Shown here piece after piece: positions 36,077 through 44,970 of a stretch of DNA of 64,000 nucleotides (its first letter is position 1; each line of letters begins with the position of its first letter). Made by a program: the position numbers and the translations under genes. This stretch comes from Roseivirga sp. (GTDB lineage Bacteria; Bacteroidota; Bacteroidia; Cytophagales; Cyclobacteriaceae). The notes beneath the pieces were generated by a model that saw nothing but the letters and a program-made list of their open reading frames with translations, made no database searches and was not told the DNA's origin. The stretch is from contig JAAWWF010000001.1 in the NCBI GenBank assembly GCA_021404565.1, positions 186,001-250,000 on the forward strand, written 5' to 3'.

Positions 36077-38398
36077 GCATTTCAGAGTATCTACCGGATT
36101 GGCCCTGGCAACACGCAGTGAGTGGTATCCCAGGGATGCGGCACAAACCATCAATGTTATCACAGCAGCCATCACAAAGGCACCAAACCCGGGCTCAATG
36201 GCATAGGCAAAGGTATTCAACCATTCCTGTGCAAGGTAATAGCTGACCGGCCAGGCAATTAAATTGGCAAGTAGCAGCACCCCGATCATTTGACGATTGA
36301 GCGTTAACAGCAGCGCAGGCATGGAAGCTCCCAATACCTTCCTGATCCCAATCTCTTTGATCCGTTGCTCTGCCATCAGCATGACCATGGCCAGTGTACC
36401 AATGGCGCTGATTACGAGAGCAATTCCCGTCAAAACATTCAAAATCAGGTCCAGGCGATCTTCATGCGCATACTGCCTGTCAAAGTTCTCGGTGAGAAAA
36501 AAGGCATCCATGGGTTTATTGGGTTCAATTGCCTCCCATTGCTCCTCTACAAATTTCATAGTAGCCGGCACGTTATCAGCCCTCATACGAATCGCCATCA
36601 TGTACTGGTTCTGTCCGTAAGATATAGCGAGTGGACCAACACTATTTTGAAGGGAGAGGAAATGAAAGTCGCTCACCACTCCTATTACTGTATGATCATT
36701 ACCTGAAATCTTCACGCGTTTGCCAAGGGCATCCTCCCAGCCGAATTGCCTTACGGCAGCTTCATTGATCAACACCGACCTTGAAGTGCCGTTGGCTCCG
36801 TCATTCGCTCCTTCACTGAAGCCCTTACCTGCCACCACCGTCAACCCCATAGTCTCTACAAAGTACTCATCCCCTGAGTACAGAGGCAAAAAGATATTCT
36901 CATCTGCTGCCATTCCCTCAGCCCAGGCATTTTGATTGCCCATCATAGCCGGGTCACCTGGAGCTCCCATGCTGGTGGCTGTATAGAGTACCGAGGGATG
37001 TTGCTCAAAACGCTTAACATATTCTGAGCTTTTGGACATTAAATTCGGTGCCAGAGCATTGATAAATAAGATTCTATCAGTGCCATAACCCAGGTCTCTG
37101 TTTCTCAAAAACTTCAGTTGATCTTTGACCAGAAAGGTGCCCACAATCAAAACAGTTGAGATGACAAACTGAAAGAGGATGAGGGGAGAGACGGCCCTTT
37201 TAGTCTTGTTACTTTTCACTGCCGTCACCAGGTTTTGCTTTGTAAGTCTGAGGGCAGGAAAAATACTCGCAATCACCCCGGCAACCGCAAAAATCAAAGC
37301 AATCATCAATACCATGAAACCAGAGGTGTTGAAGCTCAGATCGAGCCCCAGGGTCTGATTAACCACTGGCAATAGATTGTAGGCGATAATAAAAGCCAGC
37401 AGATAGGCTGCCAGAGTAATCATGCCCGTTTCTGAAAGAAATCGACATATCAACTGCCTTTTGGCCGATCCAAGCACCTTACGCATGGCTGCTTCCTGAG
37501 ATCGTCTGAGTAAAGTAGCAGAGGTAAGATTTATCGAATTGATCAGCGTAACGATCAGAATCATAAAGCCAATAGTGGAAAAGACATAGACGGAAGTAAG
37601 ATCTCCCCCTGCTGAAAGCTGATACTTGGACTTTGAGTGAAAATAAACCTCATCCATGGGAATGAGCGCATACTCGGTATCATTGAAGAAGGTCTCTTGA
37701 AGCTCAGAAGCCATTTCGTTGATTTGTACCTCAATAGCAGCGGGCTGTGTGCCCGGTACAAGGCGAATATAATTGTAGAACCAGCCCACGTCCTCTTTGA
37801 CAATTTGCTTTGATACAATCATATCAGGCTTAATATGAGAAGGTTTTGTCATCTTGAAAACGCCCGTGACCACAAAGCCGTCCTCTCCATCTATGTTGAT
37901 AAACTCACCGAGAGGGTCGGCACTGCCAAAGTATTTTACCGCATGAGATTGTGAGAGGATTACCTTTTTAGGCCCTGAAAGCTTGCCATCGGATAATGGC
38001 CCTCCTACTTCCAAATCCAGCAATTCAATGATCGTTTCGTTGGACCTGAAGATATTATCCTCAAAAAACTCCTGATCACCTATCCTCACTGAAGTATTAC
38101 CCCGGTAGGTATCTACATGCGCAAAATCCTGAATACCACTGATTCGACCGGCATATTTATAGGTCCAGTCCAGAGGGCTGATGGCCCATTTTGGCGATTG
38201 ATCGCTTTTCTGCCTGAGCTCCAACCGGTAGGTGCGATTAGCTGTGGAAAATTTGTCGTAGGAGAGCTCATTGCTTACATAAATGAAAATAATGAGGGAG
38301 GCGCTGATACCAATGGCCAGGCTGGAAAGGTTGATAATGGACAAAAGTCCGTCTTTCCTAAGGCTTCTGAATGAGATTTGGATATAATTTCTGAGCAT
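36071..38398 (-). CDS. Two-module FtsX/MacB-type ABC permease P2
   Basis: I start at the ATG at 38398 (MLRNYIQISFRSLRKDG), giving 775 residues and the family's usual N-terminus; the frame extends to a TTG at 38425. Loops read QEAAMRKVLGSAKRQ and KEIGIRKVLGASMPA, so the first loop departs from the usual K/R-E-I/V-G. The first helix has SLAIGISASLIIFIY, lacking the CCLL of P1 and P8-P10. The second periplasmic domain has VIGVVSDFHFLSL, and the C-terminus is NPVDTLKCE. The gene is divergent from the unknown gene at 38680, with 281 bp between them, and so probably has its own promoter separate from P12-P3. Confidence 0.92.
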   Translation of the reverse strand: MLRNYIQISFRSLRKDGLLSIINLSSLAIGISASLIIFIYVSNELSYDKFSTANRTYRLELRQKSDQSPKWAISPLDWTYKYAGRISGIQDFAHVDTYRGNTSVRIGDQEFFEDNIFRSNETIIELLDLEVGGPLSDGKLSGPKKVILSQSHAVKYFGSADPLGEFINIDGEDGFVVTGVFKMTKPSHIKPDMIVSKQIVKEDVGWFYNYIRLVPGTQPAAIEVQINEMASELQETFFNDTEYALIPMDEVYFHSKSKYQLSAGGDLTSVYVFSTIGFMILIVTLINSINLTSATLLRRSQEAAMRKVLGSAKRQLICRFLSETGMITLAAYLLAFIIAYNLLPVVNQTLGLDLSFNTSGFMVLMIALIFAVAGVIASIFPALRLTKQNLVTAVKSNKTKRAVSPLILFQFVISTVLIVGTFLVKDQLKFLRNRDLGYGTDRILFINALAPNLMSKSSEYVKRFEQHPSVLYTATSMGAPGDPAMMGNQNAWAEGMAADENIFLPLYSGDEYFVETMGLTVVAGKGFSEGANDGANGTSRSVLINEAAVRQFGWEDALGKRVKISGNDHTVIGVVSDFHFLSLQNSVGPLAISYGQNQYMMAIRMRADNVPATMKFVEEQWEAIEPNKPMDAFFLTENFDRQYAHEDRLDLILNVLTGIALVISAIGTLAMVMLMAEQRIKEIGIRKVLGASMPALLLTLNRQMIGVLLLANLIAWPVSYYLAQEWLNTFAYAIEPGFGAFVMAAVITLMVCAASLGYHSLRVARANPVDTLKCE

Positions 38399-38679
38399 GT
38401 CCGGAGAATGAATTGAGTTAGACAAATCAATCTATCTTTTTAAGATTGACAGAGGTCATCTGTTGGGGTGAATGTCAAAAAGAAGGACGATTGACATGAT
38501 TTGATCAGCAGCCTTTCGCTCTCGGAGGAACGTCTAAATCAGCTTTTTGAATTCTACTCAACTTTATCATCCAAATCGATCGGTATATTCCCAGCTTTTG
38601 ACGATTTTTCAAACTTGAATGGTTTTGTAATTATTTACATCATCAGTCTCTTAGAAAAATTACTGACAAACATTACAAA

Positions 38680-39291
38680 ATGAAATATTCTCTCTACATA
38701 TTACTGCTGCTCACCATTACCACAAAATCGTTCTCTCAGGCTTATATGGATGAGATTGTGAAAAAATCATGCGAGTGCCTGGGTGGCGTATCGGAAGATT
38801 CGAGCAATGAGGAATTCACCATGGAGCTCGGGCTTTGTATGCTTCAGGCTGCCTCACCTTATGAAAAGAAGTTGAAAAAAGACTTTAAGATCGACCTGAG
38901 CAAGATCGACCAGGGTGGTGGAGAAGAGCTCGGCCGGGTGATTGGTCTTAAGATGGCTACGGCTTGTCCGAATGTTTTGATGAGAATGGTAGGAAAAATA
39001 GATGATGACGAGGAAGAAGAGCCGGTAGATAATCCCGTAAGTACCATTGAAGGAAAAATCACCAAGGTGGAAGAAGACCAGTTTATCGTATTTTCTCTAA
39101 GGGATGAAAGCGGCCGGGTATCTAAGTTTCACTGGCTGACCTTTGTTGATTCAGATATAGACTTATCATCTGACTATATGAAGCTCATGGACGAATCTGT
39201 TACGATCGCCTACACCTCTCAGGAGTTTTTTGATTCAAGGATTGGGGAATACAGGGTGTACAATATTATCGAGAAGATCGACAAACAATAG
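38680..39291 (+). CDS. Hypothetical exported protein (203 aa)
   Basis: A signal peptide (MKYSLYILLLLTITTKSFSQ) leads to a helical N-terminal half with four Cys (KKSCECLGG, GLCMLQAA, ATACPNVL) and a C-terminal half from about 115 that looks like a small beta-barrel (STIEGKITKVEEDQFIVFSL, SVTIAYTSQEFFDSR). A run of acidic residues (DDDEEEEP, about 108-115) separates the halves. The helical cysteine domain resembles small exported proteins of Bacteroidota whose role is unknown. It is followed 28 bp later by another unknown gene on the same strand, and the two interrupt the permease array. Confidence 0.78.
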   Translation: MKYSLYILLLLTITTKSFSQAYMDEIVKKSCECLGGVSEDSSNEEFTMELGLCMLQAASPYEKKLKKDFKIDLSKIDQGGGEELGRVIGLKMATACPNVLMRMVGKIDDDEEEEPVDNPVSTIEGKITKVEEDQFIVFSLRDESGRVSKFHWLTFVDSDIDLSSDYMKLMDESVTIAYTSQEFFDSRIGEYRVYNIIEKIDKQ

Positions 39292-39319
39292 GCTTAGCAA
39301 GCCTGTTACTCAATAGCAA

Positions 39320-40066
39320 ATGCTGATATCAGAGCTGCTCGATGGCAAAAACAATCCTCTTTTTGAACAGGTTTCAGCACAGCTCGAAATCAAACTAGAA
39401 GAGAACCCCGATTGGCGGGCGGAAGCCTGGGATTCTATCATCCGCGATGGTAAAGCTATTATTCTGCATTGTCCTGTACCTTCACCCCATGCCTCATTGG
39501 CCATTGAGTTGCTACGCATTAAAGCTCAGTTGAACGGTTTCAGACCCGTAATCATGGGACGGACACTCAGCCCGCAGGTCAATGAAATGATGCAAACCAT
39601 CATCAAATCACTGAACCATCATTTTCTCAATCAGAAGATTGCTGAGGACTTCGTTGAGCTGGGATATTCTGCAGCGCAATTCCAGGATAATGATGGAGGA
39701 ACCCTTTACTTTCTGAAGGATCAGCTCCAGCGAGAAGATCTTTCTCCGCTTAAGCTTTCCATCCTGTACTTGTCATTTATAGAGCCACAGCTCCCCATTT
39801 CGGAGGCCGACAGGCAAACCATTCAGTCACTCTTTGACCGCTATGATGGGGGAAAACTGAAGTCAGTTTTTGAGGGAATTAGTGAAACTATGAGAGGTTG
39901 GTCACTAAGTGGGAACTACCATTCTGAACCTTATATAGTTGATTTGCTGCTCAATGCAGGAGTTACAAATACCTGGTTTTCATACCACAATGACACAGGT
40001 AAAAATCTGGATCCAGAGAATGGCTTTTTTATTGATACACCATTCCCTTTGAATGTTGAATTATAA
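39320..40066 (+). CDS. Hypothetical protein (248 aa)
   Basis: This soluble protein has no signal peptide or membrane segment. Its N-terminal part (ISELLDGKNNPLFEQVSAQLE; WDSIIRDGKAIILHCPVPSP) looks alpha/beta, and the C-terminal part is helical, with the aromatic ending WFSYHNDTGKNLDPENGFF. I recognise no family. Codon use and composition look like the neighbourhood. It is cotranscribed in all likelihood with the exported protein at 38680 and is convergent with permease P3, whose stop codon is 51 bp away. A link to the permeases is possible from position only. Confidence 0.75.
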   Translation: MLISELLDGKNNPLFEQVSAQLEIKLEENPDWRAEAWDSIIRDGKAIILHCPVPSPHASLAIELLRIKAQLNGFRPVIMGRTLSPQVNEMMQTIIKSLNHHFLNQKIAEDFVELGYSAAQFQDNDGGTLYFLKDQLQREDLSPLKLSILYLSFIEPQLPISEADRQTIQSLFDRYDGGKLKSVFEGISETMRGWSLSGNYHSEPYIVDLLLNAGVTNTWFSYHNDTGKNLDPENGFFIDTPFPLNVEL

Positions 40067-40086
40067 ATATTTAATATTGAATTCAC

Positions 40087-40112
40087 ACATTCATCATTAA
40101 ACATTCATCATT
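40087..40112. repeat. Short direct repeat between convergent genes
   Basis: ACATTCATCATT occurs at 40087-40098 and again at 40101-40112, a period of 14 bp. Similar ATCATC/TCATTC wording recurs in the spacer after P2 (36036-36076). Confidence 0.6.
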
Positions 40113-40117
40113 TCTGG

Positions 40118-42454
40118 TCACTCGTCCTTCAGAATCTCTACAGGGTTGATCAGGTAGACCTTTACACTGTGGAACATGGCCGTGAGTAAAATGACTGAAG
40201 ATGCAATGATCAACGCAGCAATGATCAATCCGGTTGGGAGCGCAATACGATAGGCAAATGAGTCAAGCCAACCTTCCATCCAATAGACAATCAGCGGAAC
40301 GGCAATAAGTGCAGCAAGCACCAGTTTCCAGACATTGGCCTTATTGAGTGCCAGCTGCACGGACATAAAACCTGCACCCAATACTTTACGAATCCCCATC
40401 TCCTTTAATCTTCTTCTGGCCGAGTAACCCGCGATGCCAAATAGGCCGATAAAAGCTACCAGCGCAGCTACCAGGGTAAATGTATTGATCATCTTGATCA
40501 TGATCCCCTCCTGTTTGTATTGCGAATTGATCTGATCGTCCAGAAAGAAAGACCCCATAACCTCGCCTCCGGTAATCTCGCTATACTTTGCCTCGATCTG
40601 ATCCATGGTTTCCACAAGGTTACCCGTCTGCAGTTTTACCACCATTACACCTCGATCCTGAGTCCTTTTTTTGAAAAGGGTCGGACCGATCTCTTCTCGT
40701 TTTGAAACCCAGTGAAAATCACTCACTACCCCAATTACTCTAAACTCAATGCTGCCCGCATCAATGACTTTTCCTACAGCCGTTTCTCCAAAGTTGAGCA
40801 AGGAGGCCGCTCTTTCATTGATCAGTACCAGGTTGGCTGTATCCTGATCTTCCGGCACGAAGTTCCTTCCCTCTTTAAGCTCCATCCCCATGGTATTGAG
40901 ATAGTCTGCATCTACGTTGAAATTCACAAAAGAGAAGTCATATCCATTGAACCTTGTAGCACCCATTACCCGCGAAGGAACAGAATTGCTAAAGCTGGAT
41001 GATTTGACTTCGGGCATTTGTGCCAGGGCATTCTTTAGCACTTCTGCCTTACCGGAGGCTGCCTGCGAAAACATTCTGATCACCAGCTGATTTTCCTTGT
41101 CAAAACCCAGGTTCTCGTTTTGCATGAAGTGCATCTGCTTATTGGCCGTAAAAGCCACACTGACCAATACCATAAAGACCCCGATCTGAAAGATAGATAT
41201 CACATTGATCAGTCGATGGGACCTGAATCGTCCGCCACCTCTGAAAATACTTACCACCTTTTGCGCAGCCCCGATATAAGCTGGATACAGCGCGGCTAAG
41301 CCTGCCACCAGAATCGAGAAGATCAAGCCCGGAATCAACAGTTGAGGAGTATTAGAAAGATTAGTAGAAAGGGTACGCCCCAAAATGACCTCCAGCTGTG
41401 GAACGAGCACTTCCACCAGTATCAGGGCGATGACAAAGCCCATGAGAACATACAGTGCCGATTCGCTGATGAACTGTCTGTAAAGTTGTCCTTTGAGTGC
41501 TCCAACCACCTTCCGCACACCAATCTCTTTAGTTCGCTCAATGGATTGAGAGAGTGCCAGGCTCACATAATTAAAGACAGAGCAAGCCAGAATAAATATG
41601 GCCACAATGGTAAAAATATAAATGTATTGCTCATCTGTTTTTTCACGCAGAGAATCGGTCAATCCTAACGAAAAGTGAATGTCATAGATGGATTGAAGCT
41701 TGAAATTTATTTCGGTTGTAACCCTGTTTTCACGGGCAAGTGTATTGATTTTTTCTTCTATCAGGTTGACATCTGTATTTTCAGAGAACAGGAAAAAAGT
41801 CTGATCGAAATAGCTTACACCCCAGCTGAGTTCTTCCAGGCGCCAGGCATGCATGGTTTCAAAGGGCACAATGATATCGGCCTTCAGCGAAGAATTAGGT
41901 GGAATATCAGCAAAAACGCCTTCGATAAGGTATTCCTTTCCATTTACACTGATGGTTTTGTTAATAGCATCACCATCAAAAAATGTATCCTCTTTGCTTT
42001 TTGAAATTAGTACAGAGTTGGGCCTGAGGAATGAACTACCTGTTGAACCTCTTACAAATGAGAGCTCGAAAAAATCCAGAAAGCCCTTGTCTACTGCCAG
42101 ACTCTTGAAAACCTGCAATGAATCCTTTCTACCGGGAATCAGCACCTGTTTGGGATAAGTTTCAATACGACTGAAGGCCTCAATTTCAGGAATACGCTCA
42201 GCAGCAGCAGGTGCCAATGCTGCATTAAGTCCGGCTGCTACCTGGGTCTGAACTCCGTCCGTTTGCTCCTGAAGCACCCTGTAAATACGATCGGCTTTTG
42301 GGTGAAAAGTGTCATAGGACCGTTCGTTTTGCAAAAACAAATAGATCACAAAGAAAGAGGCCAATCCTATACCCAACCCCAGAATATTGAGCGAGGCATA
42401 GAGCTTATTTTTCCTGATATTCCGAAGCGCAACTTTGAGGTAGTTCCTGAGCAT
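40118..42454 (-). CDS. Two-module FtsX/MacB-type ABC permease P3
   Basis: The ATG at 42454 gives 778 residues and the standard MLRNYLKVALRNIRKNK start; a GTG at 42475 would add seven residues. Loops are KEIGVRKVVGALKGQ and KEMGIRKVLGAGFMS. The first helix has LGIGLASFFVIYLFL, with no CCLL. The second periplasmic domain has VIGVVSDFHWVSK, and the C-terminus is NPVEILKDE. A 151-bp gap separates it from P4, the largest inside the run P12-P3 and large enough for a promoter. It is the last gene before the array is broken by two plus-strand genes. Confidence 0.92.
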   Translation of the reverse strand: MLRNYLKVALRNIRKNKLYASLNILGLGIGLASFFVIYLFLQNERSYDTFHPKADRIYRVLQEQTDGVQTQVAAGLNAALAPAAAERIPEIEAFSRIETYPKQVLIPGRKDSLQVFKSLAVDKGFLDFFELSFVRGSTGSSFLRPNSVLISKSKEDTFFDGDAINKTISVNGKEYLIEGVFADIPPNSSLKADIIVPFETMHAWRLEELSWGVSYFDQTFFLFSENTDVNLIEEKINTLARENRVTTEINFKLQSIYDIHFSLGLTDSLREKTDEQYIYIFTIVAIFILACSVFNYVSLALSQSIERTKEIGVRKVVGALKGQLYRQFISESALYVLMGFVIALILVEVLVPQLEVILGRTLSTNLSNTPQLLIPGLIFSILVAGLAALYPAYIGAAQKVVSIFRGGGRFRSHRLINVISIFQIGVFMVLVSVAFTANKQMHFMQNENLGFDKENQLVIRMFSQAASGKAEVLKNALAQMPEVKSSSFSNSVPSRVMGATRFNGYDFSFVNFNVDADYLNTMGMELKEGRNFVPEDQDTANLVLINERAASLLNFGETAVGKVIDAGSIEFRVIGVVSDFHWVSKREEIGPTLFKKRTQDRGVMVVKLQTGNLVETMDQIEAKYSEITGGEVMGSFFLDDQINSQYKQEGIMIKMINTFTLVAALVAFIGLFGIAGYSARRRLKEMGIRKVLGAGFMSVQLALNKANVWKLVLAALIAVPLIVYWMEGWLDSFAYRIALPTGLIIAALIIASSVILLTAMFHSVKVYLINPVEILKDE

Positions 42455-42605
42455 GGCAGCTGTCTTTTTGTTCACTCTTTACCAAGGCTTATGCCAATTC
42501 ACAAAATACTGAAAATCAACAATTTAACACACAACTATTATTCAATAGCTGATCGTGGATGGTCTTTCATGTTCGCTGTCGGACGGTAAATCAGCTAAAA
42601 ACGGT

Positions 42606-44969
42606 CTATTCGTTTCTCAATATATCTACAGGATTGGTTCGGATGGCAGACAAGGCCCGGCTTAAAAGCACCAAAGCCGACAAGCTAAGAATGGCCACAA
42701 AGGCCATTGTGCCATAGGCAGGCCCAAGACTAATTTGGTGAGGGTATTTGCTCAGCACTTCTCGCATTAAATAATAGGCCAGCGGCAACGCCACCGAGGT
42801 AGATAGCAGCAAGATGGTCATGTAGGGCTTGCTTAAAATAAGCATGATATGAGCGGCTGATGCCCCCAGCACCTTTCTGATTCCAATATCCTTAAGCTTT
42901 CGGGAAATATGAAAGGCGACTAAAGAGAATAGCCCGAACAGAGAAATGGTGACAATGGACACGGTAATACCGTTGACAATCAGGGTGATGCGCTGTAATC
43001 TACTTACTCTATTAGCATAGGCCTGATCGAGAAAGTCGTATTTGAAGATATTTCTCCCCAGATAGGGCTGCCAGATTTCTTCTAGGGCTGCCAGGGTTTC
43101 GGTTGGGTTTCCTGGTCTCAGCTTGATTAAAACTCTAGAGAAGCTATTCCTGGTAGGATACAGGAACAAGGGCTCTTCATCAGACAGCGCTCCATTGATA
43201 TAAAAGTTTTTGCACACCCCAATCACCTTCACCGGCCTGTCTGCCATTTTCACTATTTGACCCACAGGGTTTTCCAGCTCCAGAGCACCGGCCAGTGCCT
43301 GGTTGATCATAATGGTATTCTCGAAGTCTTCCAGCCTGTTGTTGTCGAAGTTACGACCGGAGACCACGTCAATTTCGAAGAGCGGTAAAAAGTCAGCATC
43401 CACACCAGCCTTTGCAACGCTCCGCAGTTTTTTATCTTCATAAGCCACACTGGCAGAACCATCACCTCCAAAAGGCATGGGGCCTTTAGTCGCAGCCGCT
43501 ACTCCGCCCAGGTTTCTCACCTGATTCATCACCACGGGGCCGTCCTTTCGGAGAGGTACAGGAGCATGGATCGAAATGACCTGTTCCTTTTCAAAGCCAA
43601 GGTCAAAATCCAGGTAATGCCTGATCTGCGCATTGGCCATAAGCAAAACGACTACCATGGTACCTGAAATGGTAAACTGGAGAAAAAGTAATATCCCCTT
43701 GGGAGAAAAGCGGCTGCTTCGGGTATTTAAATCCCCTTTGATGGCCCTTACGGGGTTAAAGCGGGAAAGGAATATGGCAGGATAAATGCCTGCCAACAAG
43801 CCACAGCCCATCGCATAGCCAAGCAGTGATAACAACCAGCTTGGGTCTGAGTAATCAACTTTCAAAGGAATACCCAGCACCTCAGATACTGAAGGCAGTA
43901 GCAATTCCACCAATATCAGCGCCACAACCAGGCTCAGCAAAGCAAACAATATCGTTTCACCCAGGAACTGAGCTCTCAGCTGTTTTTGAGAAGCCCCATT
44001 GACCTTTCTGATACCTACCTCCTTGGCGCGTTCTACCGCCTTGGCAGTAGCCATATTCACATAATTGGCCAGGGCGATAAAGAGCAGTAAAATGGTGAGA
44101 CCAGAACAGACATATATTACATCTTTATTAGCTCCCAACCCTCTGTCCCTATTGTTGAGCTGTGCCCCGAAAGATTGTTCCCAGTATCCATCGGTGAACG
44201 CTTCCAGATGTGCAGATACCACCGTGACACCTTCTGCCTTCTTAACCTCATACACATCCCAGATATCATTTTTAAGTTTTTCCAGGTCTGTGCCTGGTAA
44301 GGTTTTGATATAGACAAAATAGGCATTCATATTCCAGGAGGTACGGCTCTGAAGAGAATTCACGGCTTCAAAAGGAAGCAGGAAATGTGGTTGAAACTGT
44401 GAATTCTTCGGGAAAGGTTTCAAAATCCCGCTTACTCTAAATGCTCCTTTACCATCAACCTTAAGTACTTCTCCCACGGCATTTTCAGTATCGAAATACT
44501 TTATGGCCGTTTCGAGAGAAATTACCACAGAGGTGGGTTCAGTCAGGGCTGAAGCCTTGTCACCATAAAGCAACGGAAAGGTGAAAACATCAAAGAATGA
44601 ATTATTCACGGCATAATACTTCTCCTGCAGGAATTGGCCATTAGCGGCTTCCACTATCATCGACCCGGCACCGGTATTGGTTACCACCGCATGTTCTATC
44701 GCAGGTAGCTGGCTTTCCAGAGCCTCAGACAATACAGCGGGTACAAAACTGCTGGTAAAGCCTCCCATTTCTTCACTGTACTTCATTTGTACGATGTGAA
44801 TGTCTTCTACCCGATCATGAAATCTATCATAAGAAAGCTCATACCTGACGTATAGTCCTACCAGGATAAAGCAGGCCATGGCCACGGAAAGACCCGCCAG
44901 ATTAATTACCGTAAACAGTTTGTTTCGCTGGATAGCGCGCAGCACGGTAACCATATAGTTTCTGAACAT
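42606..44969 (-). CDS. Two-module FtsX/MacB-type ABC permease P4
   Basis: I start at the ATG at 44969 (MFRNYMVTVLRAIQRNK), one base after the stop of P5, giving 787 residues; the same frame runs further upstream through the P5 coding end but that part (PNALALQPCSRLL and on) is not protein-like for this family. Loops are KEVGIRKVNGASQKQ and KDIGIRKVLGASAAH. The first helix reads SVAMACFILVGLY. The second periplasmic domain motif is the most altered in the set, VIGVCKNFYINGA. The C-terminus is NPVDILRNE. Tight coupling to P5 suggests translation of the two is linked. Confidence 0.92.
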   Translation of the reverse strand: MFRNYMVTVLRAIQRNKLFTVINLAGLSVAMACFILVGLYVRYELSYDRFHDRVEDIHIVQMKYSEEMGGFTSSFVPAVLSEALESQLPAIEHAVVTNTGAGSMIVEAANGQFLQEKYYAVNNSFFDVFTFPLLYGDKASALTEPTSVVISLETAIKYFDTENAVGEVLKVDGKGAFRVSGILKPFPKNSQFQPHFLLPFEAVNSLQSRTSWNMNAYFVYIKTLPGTDLEKLKNDIWDVYEVKKAEGVTVVSAHLEAFTDGYWEQSFGAQLNNRDRGLGANKDVIYVCSGLTILLLFIALANYVNMATAKAVERAKEVGIRKVNGASQKQLRAQFLGETILFALLSLVVALILVELLLPSVSEVLGIPLKVDYSDPSWLLSLLGYAMGCGLLAGIYPAIFLSRFNPVRAIKGDLNTRSSRFSPKGILLFLQFTISGTMVVVLLMANAQIRHYLDFDLGFEKEQVISIHAPVPLRKDGPVVMNQVRNLGGVAAATKGPMPFGGDGSASVAYEDKKLRSVAKAGVDADFLPLFEIDVVSGRNFDNNRLEDFENTIMINQALAGALELENPVGQIVKMADRPVKVIGVCKNFYINGALSDEEPLFLYPTRNSFSRVLIKLRPGNPTETLAALEEIWQPYLGRNIFKYDFLDQAYANRVSRLQRITLIVNGITVSIVTISLFGLFSLVAFHISRKLKDIGIRKVLGASAAHIMLILSKPYMTILLLSTSVALPLAYYLMREVLSKYPHQISLGPAYGTMAFVAILSLSALVLLSRALSAIRTNPVDILRNE

Positions 44970-44970
44970 A

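Noticed and set aside
38501-38683. Plus-strand 60-residue frame in the spacer before the exported unknown gene
   Set aside because: Overlaps the next start codon and has no signal, motif or coding character.
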